A stretch of 64,000 nucleotides of DNA from Variovorax boronicumulans (GCF_030812215.1 NZ_JAUSSG010000010.1:186001-250000); one strand, 5' to 3'; shown: positions 45,314-55,132, counted from the stretch's first letter. A program made the numbers and translations. The notes: a model not told the origin generated them from the sequence alone.

Positions 45314-47017
45314 TCAGGCGACTTCAACCACCGATTGTGCGCTGTGCGCGCCCCGGGTTCGCGCCCGTTGCACGCCCGAGACGATGGCTTTCAGCGACGC
45401 CGTGATCACGTTCGCGTCGATGCCGACGCCGAACAGCGTCTGGCTCTCGTCCACGCGCAGCTCGAGGTAAGCCACCGACTTCGCATCGGCGCCGGCGCCG
45501 ATTGCATGCTGGTGGTAGTCCATCACGCGCACCGTATGGCCGGTGGCCTTGCTCAGCGCTTGGGTGAAGGCGTCGATCGGACCGTTGCCGCGGCCTTCGA
45601 TGGCGCGGGTTTCACCGTCCCAGGGCAGGTCGCCGCGCAGGATGACGGAGGCATTGGCGCCCTCGCCTTCTTCCTCGATCACGCGGTGCTGCAGCGACTG
45701 CGCGGTCTCGATGCCGTACTCGCTCACGAAGAGCTGCCAGAGGTCGGCGGCCGTGAGTTCCTTGCCGGCGACGTCCATCACGCGCTGCACGGTCTGCATG
45801 AATTCCATCTGCAGGCGGCGCGGCATCTCGAGGCCGTACTCGCTCTCGAGCAGATAGGCCATGCCGCCCTTGCCTGACTGGCTGTTCACGCGGATCACCG
45901 CCTCATAGCTGCGCCCCACATCCTTCGGATCGATGGGGAGGTAGGGCATGTCCCAGATGTCGCCTTCCTTGCGCGCGGCGAAGGCCTTCTTGATCGCGTC
46001 CTGGTGCGAGCCGGAGAACGAGGTGTAGACGAGGTCGCCGACGTAGGGATGGCGCGGATGCACGGGGATCTGGTTGCAGTGCTCGACCGTCGCGCGGATC
46101 TCGTCGATGTTCGAGAAGTCCAGTTCGGGCGAGACGCCCTGCGTGTAGAGGTTGAGCGCGACGTTCACGAGGTCGAGGTTGCCGGTTCGCTCGCCGTTGC
46201 CGAAGAGGCAGCCTTCGATGCGCTCGGCGCCGGCCATCAAGGCCAGCTCGCCGGCGGCGGTGCCGGTGCCGCGGTCGTTGTGCGGATGCACGCACAAGAC
46301 GATGGAATCGCGACGCGCGAGGTTGCGGTGCATCCACTCGATCATGTCCGCGAAGATGTTCGGCGTGGAGTGCTCGACCGTGGTGGGCAGGTTGACGATG
46401 CACTTGCGCTCGGGCGTCGGCGCCCAGACCTCGGTGACCGCATCGACCACGCGCTTGGAAAAGACCACGTCGGTGCCAGAGAACATTTCTGGCGAGTACT
46501 GGAAGGTCCACTTCGTGTTCGGCTGCTTCGCGGCGAAGTCGTTGAACATACGTGCGTGGCTGCTGGCGAGTTCGACGATCTGGTCTTCGTCCATGCCGAG
46601 CACTACGCGACGCATCACCGGGGCTACCGCGTTGTAGAGGTGCACGATGGCGCGCGGGGCGCCCTGCAGCGATTCGAAGGTGCGGGCGATGAGGTGATCG
46701 CGTGCCTGCGTCAGCACCTGGATCGTCACATCATCGGGGATGCGGTCTTCCTCGATGAGCTTGCGCACGAAGTCGAATTCGACCTGCGATGCGGAGGGAA
46801 AGCCGACTTCGATTTCCTTGAAACCGATCGCCACGAGGGTCTCGAACATGCGCATCTTGCGGGCAATGTCCATGGGCTCGACCAGAGCCTGGTTGCCATC
46901 GCGCAGGTCGGTCGACAGCCAGATCGGGGCCTTGGTCAGCACGGCATCGGGCCAGGTGCGGTCCTTGAGGCCGATCGGGGCGAATGCGCGGTATTTGGCT
47001 TGAGGTTGCTTGAGCAT
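45314..47017 (-). CDS. leuA: 2-isopropylmalate synthase (long class)
   Basis: A 567-residue LeuA of the longer, second class (as in Corynebacterium-type LeuA2). It has [32 protein letters not shown] and the C-terminal LeuA_dimer domain. The start is ATG 47017 ([16 protein letters not shown]). The leader upstream contains a Leu-rich peptide and attenuator. Two classes of leuA in tandem is unusual; one may use a different substrate such as 2-ketobutyrate-derived acids, or the two may be regulated apart. Confidence 0.92.
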   Translation of the reverse strand: MLKQPQAKYRAFAPIGLKDRTWPDAVLTKAPIWLSTDLRDGNQALVEPMDIARKMRMFETLVAIGFKEIEVGFPSASQVEFDFVRKLIEEDRIPDDVTIQVLTQARDHLIARTFESLQGAPRAIVHLYNAVAPVMRRVVLGMDEDQIVELASSHARMFNDFAAKQPNTKWTFQYSPEMFSGTDVVFSKRVVDAVTEVWAPTPERKCIVNLPTTVEHSTPNIFADMIEWMHRNLARRDSIVLCVHPHNDRGTGTAAGELALMAGAERIEGCLFGNGERTGNLDLVNVALNLYTQGVSPELDFSNIDEIRATVEHCNQIPVHPRHPYVGDLVYTSFSGSHQDAIKKAFAARKEGDIWDMPYLPIDPKDVGRSYEAVIRVNSQSGKGGMAYLLESEYGLEMPRRLQMEFMQTVQRVMDVAGKELTAADLWQLFVSEYGIETAQSLQHRVIEEEGEGANASVILRGDLPWDGETRAIEGRGNGPIDAFTQALSKATGHTVRVMDYHQHAIGAGADAKSVAYLELRVDESQTLFGVGIDANVITASLKAIVSGVQRARTRGAHSAQSVVEVA

Positions 47018-47066
47018 GTCGATTTCTCTGTGATGGTTGGTAATCAACCAGCAACCCCAAAAACAA

Positions 47067-47095
47067 ACGGCCCGTTGCTGGTGCGAACGGGCCGT
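47067..47095 (-). terminator. Attenuator of the leu leader
   Basis: A perfect 10-bp stem (plus-strand ACGGCCCGTT 47067-47076 and AACGGGCCGT 47086-47095) followed, on the minus strand, by TTTGTTTTT. It lies 21 bases after the leader-peptide stop and about 50 bases before the leuA start, as in classical transcription attenuation. Confidence 0.8.
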
Positions 47096-47116
47096 GGTGA
47101 GGGATTTGCGCGTGCG

Positions 47117-47173
47117 CTACCGTCTCCGCCCGTGAGGGAGGGCTAGTAGGGCCAGCAGCGAAATCTTGGTCAT
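47117..47173 (-). CDS. leuL: leu operon leader peptide
   Basis: An 18-residue open frame MTKISLLALLALPHGRRR on the minus strand, from ATG 47173 to TAG 47117. Five of seven consecutive codons (residues 6-12) are Leu, two of them the rare CTA. It lies just before the attenuator at 47067-47095. Stalling at the Leu codons in low leucine should favour read-through into leuA. There is no strong ribosome site; the ATG is only a few bases after a possible transcription start. It is too short for standard gene finding. Confidence 0.8.
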   Translation of the reverse strand: MTKISLLALLALPHGRRR

Positions 47174-47183
47174 GAGGGTTGCG

Positions 47184-47214
47184 AATGTAGCACAAGCGAC
47201 ATTCAGTTATGCAA
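47184..47214 (-). promoter_or_regulatory. Possible leu leader promoter
   Basis: On the minus strand, TTGCAT (47214-47209) and TACATT (47189-47184) are separated by 19 bp. It would overlap the end of pssA and start transcription only a few bases before the leader ATG. The -10 match is moderate and the spacing long. Confidence 0.3.
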
Positions 47215-48027
47215 GCCCCGCTCGTCGGGCTCCTCGGTCGAGGTGCTGATCACGCTGACCGGCTGCCCTTTGGCCCTGCGCCACGCATAGACCACGTAGC
47301 CGCTCAAACCGTAAGCCACGAAGAGGCCGAACAGCACCGTCGGCGGATGGATGTTGATGACCGCGATGCCCAGCGCAATGAGCACGATCACGACGAAGGG
47401 CACGCTCTTCTTCATCTGCACGTCCTTGAAGCTGTAGAACGGCGCGTTGGTGACCATGCTGAGGCCGGCATACAGCGTGAACGCAAAGGTGACCCAGGTG
47501 ATCTGCGTCCACGAGAGGTACAGCACCTCGCCGCCCCGCTTGCCCCATTCGTTCACGAGCCAGATGAAGCCCGCCACGAGCGCCGCGGCCGCGGGCGACG
47601 GCAGCCCCTGGAACCAGCGCTTGTCGACCACGCCGGTGTTCACGTTGAAGCGCGCAAGGCGCAGGGCCGCGCAGGCGCAGTACACGAAGGCCGCGATCCA
47701 GCCCCAGCGACCCAGGCCCTTGAGGGACCATTCGTAGGCGATGAGCGCCGGCGCGGCGCCGAACGACACCATGTCGGACAGCGAATCCATCTGCTCGCCG
47801 AACGCGCTTTGCGTGTTGGTCATGCGTGCGACGCGCCCGTCCAGGCTGTCGAGGATCATCGCGGCGAACACGCCGAGCGCCGCGAGGTCGAAGCGCGCGT
47901 TCATGGCCATCACGACCGAGTAGAAGCCGCCGAACAACGCCGCCAGCGTGAACAGGTTCGGCAGGATGTAGATGCCCTTGCGACGCTTGCGCGGCTGCAC
48001 ATCGTCGGGGAGCGTGTCGTCATGCAT
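47203..48027 (-). CDS. pssA: CDP-diacylglycerol--serine O-phosphatidyltransferase PssA
   Basis: A 274-residue inner-membrane enzyme making phosphatidylserine from CDP-diacylglycerol and serine. The CDP-alcohol phosphotransferase motif is complete: LDGRVARMTNTQSAFGEQMDSLSD (about residues 62-85). About seven hydrophobic helices follow. It begins MHDDTLPDDVQPRKRRKGIYILPN. It stands between ilvC and leuL on the same strand; the ilvC-pssA-leuA order is common in betaproteobacteria. A small palindromic repeat (48066-48082) and the ilvC terminator lie upstream. Confidence 0.95.
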   Translation of the reverse strand: MHDDTLPDDVQPRKRRKGIYILPNLFTLAALFGGFYSVVMAMNARFDLAALGVFAAMILDSLDGRVARMTNTQSAFGEQMDSLSDMVSFGAAPALIAYEWSLKGLGRWGWIAAFVYCACAALRLARFNVNTGVVDKRWFQGLPSPAAAALVAGFIWLVNEWGKRGGEVLYLSWTQITWVTFAFTLYAGLSMVTNAPFYSFKDVQMKKSVPFVVIVLIALGIAVINIHPPTVLFGLFVAYGLSGYVVYAWRRAKGQPVSVISTSTEEPDERGLHN

Positions 48028-48065
48028 TGAAGTTGCCTCCGTCCCTCATGGGCACTGCGCGAGCA

Positions 48066-48082
48066 GCTATCCATTCGATAGC
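48066..48082. repeat. Short palindrome GCTATC-N5-GATAGC
   Basis: A perfect 6-bp inverted repeat around CATTC, between ilvC and pssA. Short elements of this AGCTATC..GATAGC kind are, as I recall, scattered in Comamonadaceae intergenic DNA. The function is unknown. Confidence 0.5.
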
Positions 48083-48146
48083 GTTTTGATCTGTAAGTCG
48101 CATGGTTCGCAGTGTAGTTCAGGGGCGCTGCGCCCCCGGCAAACAA

Positions 48147-48172
48147 AAGGGCCACCGCAACGGGTGGCCCTT
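48147..48172 (-). terminator. Terminator after ilvC
   Basis: A 10-bp perfect stem (AAGGGCCACC 48147-48156 / GGTGGCCCTT 48163-48172), read on the minus strand with a downstream TTTTGTTTG run. It ends the ilvB-ilvH-ilvC transcript before pssA. Confidence 0.88.
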
Positions 48173-48216
48173 GGGAAAAGAGTGCCGAGCACCCCTTCCG
48201 GTTTCTGATTTCCAGA

Positions 48217-49245
<1,029 letters not shown>

Positions 49246-49259
49246 CTAATTAATCTCGA

Positions 49260-49281
49260 GCACCCCCTCAAGCGGGGGTGC
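49260..49281. other. Hairpin between the DUF4282 gene and ilvC
   Basis: GCACCCCC (49260-49267) pairs with GGGGGTGC (49274-49281). There is no T-run on the minus strand, so it is more likely to be an mRNA-stability or processing hairpin than a terminator. Confidence 0.45.
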
Positions 49282-49287
49282 GTTCAC

Positions 49288-49560
49288 TCACAGTTGGCCG
49301 GAGGGATTCCGGTCCTTCATTTGCTGGTTGATGGACACGAGGTTGTCGTGAATGCGGAACAGCAGGATCAGCAATTCGCTGTAGACGCGAACCATGATCG
49401 CGCCGAAAACCAAAATGGCGAGGCCGGTAAGAACCCCTCGGAGGCCGCCGCTGAAAAGCGTCGCGACCCCGGTAATCAATACCACCAGCAGTCCGAGAAA
49501 ATAGACTATCCGGATGATGATGGGGGTCACCATTTTGTCGAAGCCCAACAACTGTTGCAT
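49288..49560 (-). CDS. DUF4282-family small membrane protein (90 aa)
   Basis: A 90-residue protein with two membrane helices (PIIIRIVYFLGLLVVLITGVATL and GVLTGLAILVFGAIMVRVYSELLILLF), followed by a hydrophilic tail RIHDNLVSINQQMKDRN. It matches the DUF4282 pattern. The function is unknown. It is cotranscribed within the ilv operon, between ilvH and ilvC, which is odd for a membrane protein in amino-acid synthesis. Confidence 0.85.
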   Translation of the reverse strand: MQQLLGFDKMVTPIIIRIVYFLGLLVVLITGVATLFSGGLRGVLTGLAILVFGAIMVRVYSELLILLFRIHDNLVSINQQMKDRNPSGQL

Positions 49561-49615
49561 TACCTTCTCCTCATGTCGTGTTGATAAACGATGAAACTGA
49601 GGGGATCTTCACCCC

Positions 49616-50107
49616 CTACACGCGCAGGATGCGCTCGCCGCGCCCGATGCCGCTGGCACCGGTGCGGACAGTCTCGAGGATAGCGCTACGGTCGATCGCT
49701 TCCAAAAAAGCGTCGTTTTTGCCGTGATCGCCGGTGAGTTCGATGGTGTAGCTCTTGTCGGTGACGTCAATGATGCGGCCGCGGAAAATCTCGGCCATGC
49801 GCATCATTTCTTCCCGCTCCTTGCCCACCGCGCGCACCTTGACCATCATGAGCTCGCGCTCGGTGTAGGCGCCTTCGGTCAGGTCGACGACCTTCACGAC
49901 CTCGATCAGGCGGTTCAAGTGCTTGGTGATCTGCTCGATCACGTCGTCCGAACCGGTCGTGACGATGGTCATGCGCGAGAGGCTGGCATCCTCGGTCGGC
50001 GCGACGGTCAGCGATTCGATGTTGTAGCCACGGGCCGAGAACAGGCCCACCACGCGGGAAAGAGCACCCGGCTCGTTTTCCAGCAGCACTGCAATGATGT
50101 GTTTCAT
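49616..50107 (-). CDS. ilvH: Acetolactate synthase small (regulatory) subunit IlvH
   Basis: A 163-residue regulatory subunit with an ACT domain (MKHIIAVLLENEPGALSRVVGLFSARGYNIESL, 1-75) and a C-terminal ALS small-subunit domain. It stimulates the catalytic subunit and confers valine feedback inhibition. It follows ilvB by 109 bp. Confidence 0.96.
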   Translation of the reverse strand: MKHIIAVLLENEPGALSRVVGLFSARGYNIESLTVAPTEDASLSRMTIVTTGSDDVIEQITKHLNRLIEVVKVVDLTEGAYTERELMMVKVRAVGKEREEMMRMAEIFRGRIIDVTDKSYTIELTGDHGKNDAFLEAIDRSAILETVRTGASGIGRGERILRV

Positions 50108-50216
50108 GTTTGCGTGACTCCTCTTTTCGCCGCCCTCCCCCGTGCACGGTAATGCGCGGGCTCGGCGGACAATAGATTCGTCAGTAAAGAGTTAAAGCGA
50201 ATGCGCCGCAGACCGC

Positions 50217-52001
50217 TCAGAGGTCTTCGGAGCCCAACAGCATCTCGGTGATGCCCATGCCGGCCTTCACCATCGGAAACACGTTCTCAGTGGGGTCGGT
50301 ACGGAAGTCCATGAACACCGTGCGGTCCTTGAGCTTGCGCGCTTCACGCAGCGCGGGCTCCACGTCTTGTGGACGCTCGATCAGCATGCCGACGTGACCA
50401 TAGGCCTCGGCAAGCTTCACGAAGTTCGGCAATGCATCCATGTAGCTGTGGCTGTAGCGACCGGAGTATTCGATCTCCTGCCACTGGCGCACCATGCCCA
50501 GATAGCGGTTGTTGAGCGAGCAGATCTTGATCGGCGTGTTGTATTGCAGGCAGGTGGAGAGTTCCTGGATGCACATCTGTACCGAGCCTTCGCCGGTGAT
50601 GGTGAACACTTCCGAATCGGGCTTCGCGAGCTTGATCCCCATGGCGTAGGGAATGCCCACGCCCATGGTGCCCAGGCCGCCAGAGTTGATCCAGCGGCGT
50701 GGCTCGTCGAAGCGGTAGTACTGGGCGGCCCACATCTGGTGCTGGCCCACGTCCGACGTGATGTACGCGTCAGCATCCTTGGTCATGTTCCAGAGCGTCT
50801 CGACCACGTACTGTGGCTTGATCACGTCCTTGTTGCCGCGGTCGTACTTGAGGCAGTCGCGCGAGCGCCAGGCCTCGATGGTCTTCCACCAGTCGGCCAG
50901 CGCACCGGCATCGGGCTTGGTCGTGCTCTCGCGGATCATCGAGATCAGTTCGGTGAGCACGTCCTTCACGTCGCCAACGATCGGGATGTCGACCTTCACG
51001 CGCTTGGAGATGCTCGACGGGTCGATGTCGACGTGGATGATCTTGCGTTCGTTCGTCGCGAAGTGCTTGGGGTTGCCGATCACTCGGTCGTCGAAGCGCG
51101 CACCCACGGCCAGCAGCACGTCACAGTTCTGCATCGCGTTGTTGGCTTCGATGGTGCCGTGCATGCCCAGCATGCCGAGGAACTTGCGGTCGCTCGCCGG
51201 GTAGGCGCCCAGGCCCATCAGTGTGTTGGTGACCGGGTAGCCGAGCATGTCGACCAGCGTGCGCAGTTCGTTGCAGGCGTTGCCCAGGAGCACACCGCCA
51301 CCGGTGTAGATGTAGGGGCGCTTGGCCGCCAGCAACAACTGCAGCGCCTTGCGGATCTGCCCGCCGTGGCCCTTGCGCACCGGGTTGTACGAACGCATCT
51401 CGACCTTGTCGGGATAGCCGGCGTAGGGCGTTTTCTTGAAGGAAACGTCCTTGGGCACGTCCACGACCACGGGGCCGGGACGGCCGCTGCGTGCAATGTG
51501 GAAGGCCTTCTTCATCGTCATGGCCAGATCCTTGGGATCCTTGACGAGGAAGTTGTGCTTGACGATGGGGCGAGTGATGCCGACCGTGTCGCATTCCTGG
51601 AAGGCATCCAGGCCAATGGCAGCTGTGGGAACCTGGCCCGAGATGATCACCATCGGGATGGAGTCCATATACGCCGTGGCGATGCCGGTGACCGCGTTGG
51701 TCAGGCCGGGGCCGGAGGTGACCAGTGCCACGCCGACCTCGCCGGTAGCGCGCGCATAGCCATCGGCTGCGTGCACGGCGGCCTGCTCGTGGCGCACCAG
51801 CACATGCTGGATGGTGTCCTGCTTGTAGAACGCGTCGTAGATGTACAGAACCGCGCCGCCGGGGTAGCCCCAGATGTACTGGACGCCTTCGGCCTGCAGT
51901 GCCTTGACCAGCACTTCAGCGCCCATGAGTTCTTGCGTTGGGTTGCCGGCGCCAGAGGACGCGGCCGCTGCGGAGATGATCTCCGCCTTCGAGATTTCCA
52001 T
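50217..52001 (-). CDS. ilvB: Acetolactate synthase large subunit (IlvB/IlvI type)
   Basis: A 594-residue ThDP enzyme. It has the ThDP-activating Glu in RHEQAAVHAADGYARATG, SGPGLTNAVTGIATA, FAD-binding central domain and the C-terminal ThDP motif GEGSVQMCIQEL ... NN. It makes 2-acetolactate from two pyruvates, the first common step of Val/Leu synthesis, and acetohydroxybutyrate for Ile. The start is ATG 52001; TTG 52007 is less likely. Upstream 52002-52286 is the divergent region toward the sigma-factor gene; a 29-codon frame there has no excess of Ile, Leu or Val codons, so it is not an obvious leader peptide. Confidence 0.95.
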   Translation of the reverse strand: MEISKAEIISAAAASSGAGNPTQELMGAEVLVKALQAEGVQYIWGYPGGAVLYIYDAFYKQDTIQHVLVRHEQAAVHAADGYARATGEVGVALVTSGPGLTNAVTGIATAYMDSIPMVIISGQVPTAAIGLDAFQECDTVGITRPIVKHNFLVKDPKDLAMTMKKAFHIARSGRPGPVVVDVPKDVSFKKTPYAGYPDKVEMRSYNPVRKGHGGQIRKALQLLLAAKRPYIYTGGGVLLGNACNELRTLVDMLGYPVTNTLMGLGAYPASDRKFLGMLGMHGTIEANNAMQNCDVLLAVGARFDDRVIGNPKHFATNERKIIHVDIDPSSISKRVKVDIPIVGDVKDVLTELISMIRESTTKPDAGALADWWKTIEAWRSRDCLKYDRGNKDVIKPQYVVETLWNMTKDADAYITSDVGQHQMWAAQYYRFDEPRRWINSGGLGTMGVGIPYAMGIKLAKPDSEVFTITGEGSVQMCIQELSTCLQYNTPIKICSLNNRYLGMVRQWQEIEYSGRYSHSYMDALPNFVKLAEAYGHVGMLIERPQDVEPALREARKLKDRTVFMDFRTDPTENVFPMVKAGMGITEMLLGSEDL

Positions 52002-52286
52002 GATCAACCTTTGTGTTTTTTCGGGAACGAAAAACCTTGGGTGCCCCTTGCCAACCCTTGTGGGGTCGCGCCAGGACTTGAGGCCATAGCCATGAGCGGA
52101 CTGATGTTCCGCCGGACCTTGACCCGTTTGCCTTTTGACTTGCAGGGCGGATTATGACATTACACGGCGGTTCAGATTCGCTTCAGGCGGCTTGTAAAGG
52201 CATCGGGGCATAATCCGCGGCGGAAAACATACGCGTTCGCTAGACATCCCTTCCCACGCGGCGCGCCTTTGCGCGCCCCCTCTCGC

Positions 52287-52853
52287 TTGGCCACTGAACA
52301 AGAACTCTCCGACTTCCTGAAAAGCGTCGAACGACGCGCTTTCAAGCGCTCGGTCTACCACGTGCGGGACGAAGAAGCGGCACTCGACATCGTGCAGGAC
52401 AGCATGATGAAGCTGGCGCAGCACTATGGCGACAAGCCGGCCAACGAACTGCCGATGCTGTTCCAGCGCATCCTGTCGAACTGCACCCTCGACTGGTTCC
52501 GCCGCCAGAAAACCCGGCGCGCGCTGTTCTCGAACCTGAGTGACTTCGACTCGGTCGACGACGACGGGGATTTTGACCTTCTGGAGAACTTCGTCTCGCC
52601 AACCGACTCCAGAGAAACGGAAAGCGCCGAAGACACCACCCGCCGCGCCCAGGTCTTCCACGAGATCGAGGAACAGATCGCCGCATTGCCGGGCCGTCAA
52701 CGCGAGGCTTTCCTGATGCGTTACTGGGAGGAAATGGACGTTGCAGAGACGGCCGCCGCGATGGGCTGCTCCGAGGGCAGCGTCAAAACCCATTGCTCGC
52801 GAGCCGTCCACGCTCTGAGCAAGGCGCTCAAGGCCAAGGGAATATCGCTATGA
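52287..52853 (+). CDS. RNA polymerase sigma factor, ECF-like
   Basis: A 188-residue sigma factor. Region 2 is ALDIVQDSMMKLAQHYGDKPANELPMLFQRILSNCTLDWFRRQKTR, and region 4 is IAALPGRQREAFLMRYWEEMDVAETAAAMGCSEGSVKTHCSRAVHAL. There is no region 1 or 3, as in ECF factors. An acidic linker (DSVDDDGDFD) joins them. The start is TTG 52287 (LATEQELSDFLK); no ATG fits. The DUF3619 gene begins at its stop (ATGA), so a regulatory partner role is likely. Confidence 0.92.
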   Translation: MATEQELSDFLKSVERRAFKRSVYHVRDEEAALDIVQDSMMKLAQHYGDKPANELPMLFQRILSNCTLDWFRRQKTRRALFSNLSDFDSVDDDGDFDLLENFVSPTDSRETESAEDTTRRAQVFHEIEEQIAALPGRQREAFLMRYWEEMDVAETAAAMGCSEGSVKTHCSRAVHALSKALKAKGISL

Positions 52854-53272
52854 ACACTAAGGTTCCAACTTCTTCTAACGCCGCCGAAGATCAGTTCGGT
52901 CAGCGTCTGGCTGCCCGGTTGTCTGACGGCAACCAGGAGCTGTCTCACGACATTGGCGAGCGGCTGCGCGTTGCGCGTGCGCAGGCCGTGGCCGCGCGCA
53001 AGCAAGCTCCGCAATTGCGGACTGCGCCTGAAGTGGTGCAGTCCGGCCACGCGCTCACGCTCGGCGGTGGCTGGTGGACCCGCATCGGGTCGGTGGTGCC
53101 GCTGATCGCCCTCGTGGCCGGCCTCATCACCATCAGCGTGATGCAGGACGACGACCGCGTCAGCGAGCTGGCCGAAGTCGATTCCGCGCTCCTCACCGGC
53201 GATCTGCCTCCGGCCGCCTACACCGACCCGGGCTTCGCCCAATTCCTGAAGGCCGACGGCGCCTCCGACTGA
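52850..53272 (+). CDS. DUF3619-family membrane protein, possible anti-sigma factor
   Basis: A 140-residue protein. The N-terminal 80 residues are hydrophilic (EDQFGQRLAARLSDGNQELSHDIGERLRVARAQAV, probably cytoplasmic), followed by one membrane helix (WTRIGSVVPLIALVAGLITISVM, about 79-101) and a short external tail. It matches DUF3619. The overlap with the sigma-factor stop (ATGA) and this topology resemble RseA-type anti-sigma factors, but sequence similarity to them is not visible. Function is inferred. Confidence 0.8.
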   Translation: MNTKVPTSSNAAEDQFGQRLAARLSDGNQELSHDIGERLRVARAQAVAARKQAPQLRTAPEVVQSGHALTLGGGWWTRIGSVVPLIALVAGLITISVMQDDDRVSELAEVDSALLTGDLPPAAYTDPGFAQFLKADGASD

Positions 53273-53286
53273 CCCTCTCCGACCGA

Positions 53287-54117
53287 ATGCGACGCCGTTC
53301 CAATTCCAGCGCGAACACCCACCGCCCCTTGCGCCCGCTCACGACGGGCGCATTCGTTTGGGCGGGTGCGCTCGCTGTCGCCGCCTTCGGCCTGACGCTG
53401 GCCTCTGCCCAGCCACCCTCCGAGGTCAACAGAGCCGGGCAGACGAGTGCCGCGAGCTCCGCGTCGGCCGGCGCCGTCAAGGCAGTTCCCGCGACCAAGC
53501 CGCTCTGGAGCGAGCTCACCGCCGAACAGCAGCAAGCCCTCAAGCCCCTGGTCTCGCACTGGACCACGATGAACACCGGGCAGAAGCGCAAATGGCTGGC
53601 ACTGTCACGAAACTTCGCGAACATGTCGGCGGATGATCAAGTCACCCTGCACAGCCGCATGATCGAATGGGCCGCCCTGAGCAATCAGCAGCGGGCCCAG
53701 GCGCGCCTGAACTTCGCCGAAGTCAAGCGCGTGCCGGCCGACGAACGCAAGGCCAAGTGGGAGCAGTACCAGGCCCTGAGCGAGGAAGAAAAGCGCAAGC
53801 TCGCCGAGCGTGCGCCGGCCAAGCCGCGTGGCGCAGCCATTCCGGTGCGTCCTGTCTCGTCGCAAAAGCTGGTGCCGGTGCCAGCTGTCACGCCGCCCGG
53901 CCAGCACACGCCCCGCATCGTGCTGGCACCGCCGCCAACCCCGCCGTCCATGCCCTCGGCCATCCTGGTGACGACCCCGCTGGAGCGGACGCCTGCTGCC
54001 GCAAGCATTGCGCCCACTGCGGCGCCTGCACCCGCCAACGTCACTTCGCCACCGGTTCCTGCCGAGGCCCAGGTTCCGGCGCCGGCCGCGGCCGAGCCCC
54101 CACCCTCCGCCCCCTGA
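53287..54117 (+). CDS. DUF3106-family secreted protein
   Basis: A 276-residue protein with a signal peptide (GAFVWAGALAVAAFGLTLASAQ). A helical DUF3106 domain follows (LWSELTAEQQQALKPLVSHWTTMNTGQKRKWLALSRNFANMS ... ALSEEEKRKLAERA), then a long Pro/Ala/Val-rich tail (about 185-276). It is 14 bp after the DUF3619 gene. The helical repeats look like CpxP/Spy-like LTxxQ stress proteins, which would fit an envelope sigma regulon; this is inferred only. Confidence 0.85.
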   Translation: MRRRSNSSANTHRPLRPLTTGAFVWAGALAVAAFGLTLASAQPPSEVNRAGQTSAASSASAGAVKAVPATKPLWSELTAEQQQALKPLVSHWTTMNTGQKRKWLALSRNFANMSADDQVTLHSRMIEWAALSNQQRAQARLNFAEVKRVPADERKAKWEQYQALSEEEKRKLAERAPAKPRGAAIPVRPVSSQKLVPVPAVTPPGQHTPRIVLAPPPTPPSMPSAILVTTPLERTPAAASIAPTAAPAPANVTSPPVPAEAQVPAPAAAEPPPSAP

Positions 54118-54130
54118 CACCAAGGCTTCG

Positions 54131-54697
54131 ATGGTTTCCAGTTCTCCCGAGGCTTCGGGGCCCGATCAGCCCGCCTCGCCGGCTTCCTCGGAAACCAGCG
54201 CCCCTCCTTCCATAGTGCCCGGCCTCTGGCGCCGGATGGCCTGCTGGCTCTACGAAGGCATGCTGCTGTTCGCGGTCGTGTTCGTCTCGGGCTGGCTGTT
54301 CAGCACGCTGGGCCAGATGCGCGACGCCATGGATTCGCGTCGGCACCTGTTCCAGGCGTTCCTCTTCGTGGTGTTCGGCGTGTACTTCGTCTGGTTCTGG
54401 GCAAAGGGCCAGACGCTCGCGATGAAGACCTGGAACATCCGCATCGTCGACGTCCGCGGCCAGCCCGTCAGCCAGGGCCGAGCCCTGGCTCGCTACCTTC
54501 TGAGCTGGATCTGGTTCCTGCCACCGCTCGCCGCGATCGCGCCTTTCAAGCTGTCTGGCGGCGAATCGACCGTCCTGATCTTCGGCTGGGTCGCCGTCTG
54601 GGCCGTGCTTGCCCGTTTTCACCCCGATCGCCAGTTCTGGCACGACGCCTGGGCCGGTACGCGGCTCATCACCTCCAAGCCCATGAGCCGCCGATGA
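54131..54697 (+). CDS. RDD-family membrane protein
   Basis: A 188-residue RDD protein with a Ser/Pro-rich N-terminal end, then PGLWRRMACWLYEGMLLFAVVFVSGWL (the R of the RDD motif), DAMDSRR, FWAKGQTLAMKTWNIRIVD, and several helices. RDD proteins are implicated in Na+/H+ antiport or transport, but functions are mostly untested. The dgkA start overlaps its stop (ATGA). Presumably part of the sigma-DUF3619-DUF3106-RDD-dgkA transcript. Confidence 0.9.
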   Translation: MVSSSPEASGPDQPASPASSETSAPPSIVPGLWRRMACWLYEGMLLFAVVFVSGWLFSTLGQMRDAMDSRRHLFQAFLFVVFGVYFVWFWAKGQTLAMKTWNIRIVDVRGQPVSQGRALARYLLSWIWFLPPLAAIAPFKLSGGESTVLIFGWVAVWAVLARFHPDRQFWHDAWAGTRLITSKPMSRR

Positions 54698-55101
54698 GTG
54701 CCCTGCCCGAGCTTCCCGACCCCGCCGTCAATCCGCAGAAGGCCCGCAAGGGCTTCGAGCGCGTCTTTCATGCCACGCTGATCTCGCTGCACGGGCTTCG
54801 CGCCGGCTGGAGCGAGCCCGCCTTCCGGCAGGAAGCGATCCTGTCGATCGTGATGATCCCGGCCGCCTTCTGGCTCGGGCGCAGCTGGGTCGAGGTGGCG
54901 CTGCTCGCCGGCAGCGCGATCCTGGTGATGATCGTGGAGCTGCTCAACACCGCGGTCGAGGCCGCCATCGACCGCATCGGCCCCGAATGGCACGACCTCT
55001 CCAAGCGCGCCAAGGACATGGGCAGCGCCGCAGTGCTGCTCTCGCTCACCCTGTGCGGTGGCATCTGGGCGGCGGCATTGTGGGCGCGCTTCGTGTCATG
55101 A
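54694..55101 (+). CDS. dgkA: Diacylglycerol kinase DgkA
   Basis: A 135-residue membrane kinase with three helices. The DgkA signature is LLNTAVEAAIDRIGPEWHDLSKRAKDMGSAAVLL. It phosphorylates diacylglycerol to phosphatidate, recycling lipid from membrane-derived oligosaccharide synthesis. It overlaps the RDD gene by 4 bases. Confidence 0.95.
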   Translation: MSALPELPDPAVNPQKARKGFERVFHATLISLHGLRAGWSEPAFRQEAILSIVMIPAAFWLGRSWVEVALLAGSAILVMIVELLNTAVEAAIDRIGPEWHDLSKRAKDMGSAAVLLSLTLCGGIWAAALWARFVS

Positions 55102-55132
55102 GCGGGCCCGGATCCCGAGGCATGATGGCGGG

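Noticed and set aside
52004-52093. A 29-codon frame just before ilvB, tested as an ilv leader peptide
   Set aside because: It contains one Leu and no Ile or Val and has no following terminator hairpin with T-run, so an attenuator is not supported.
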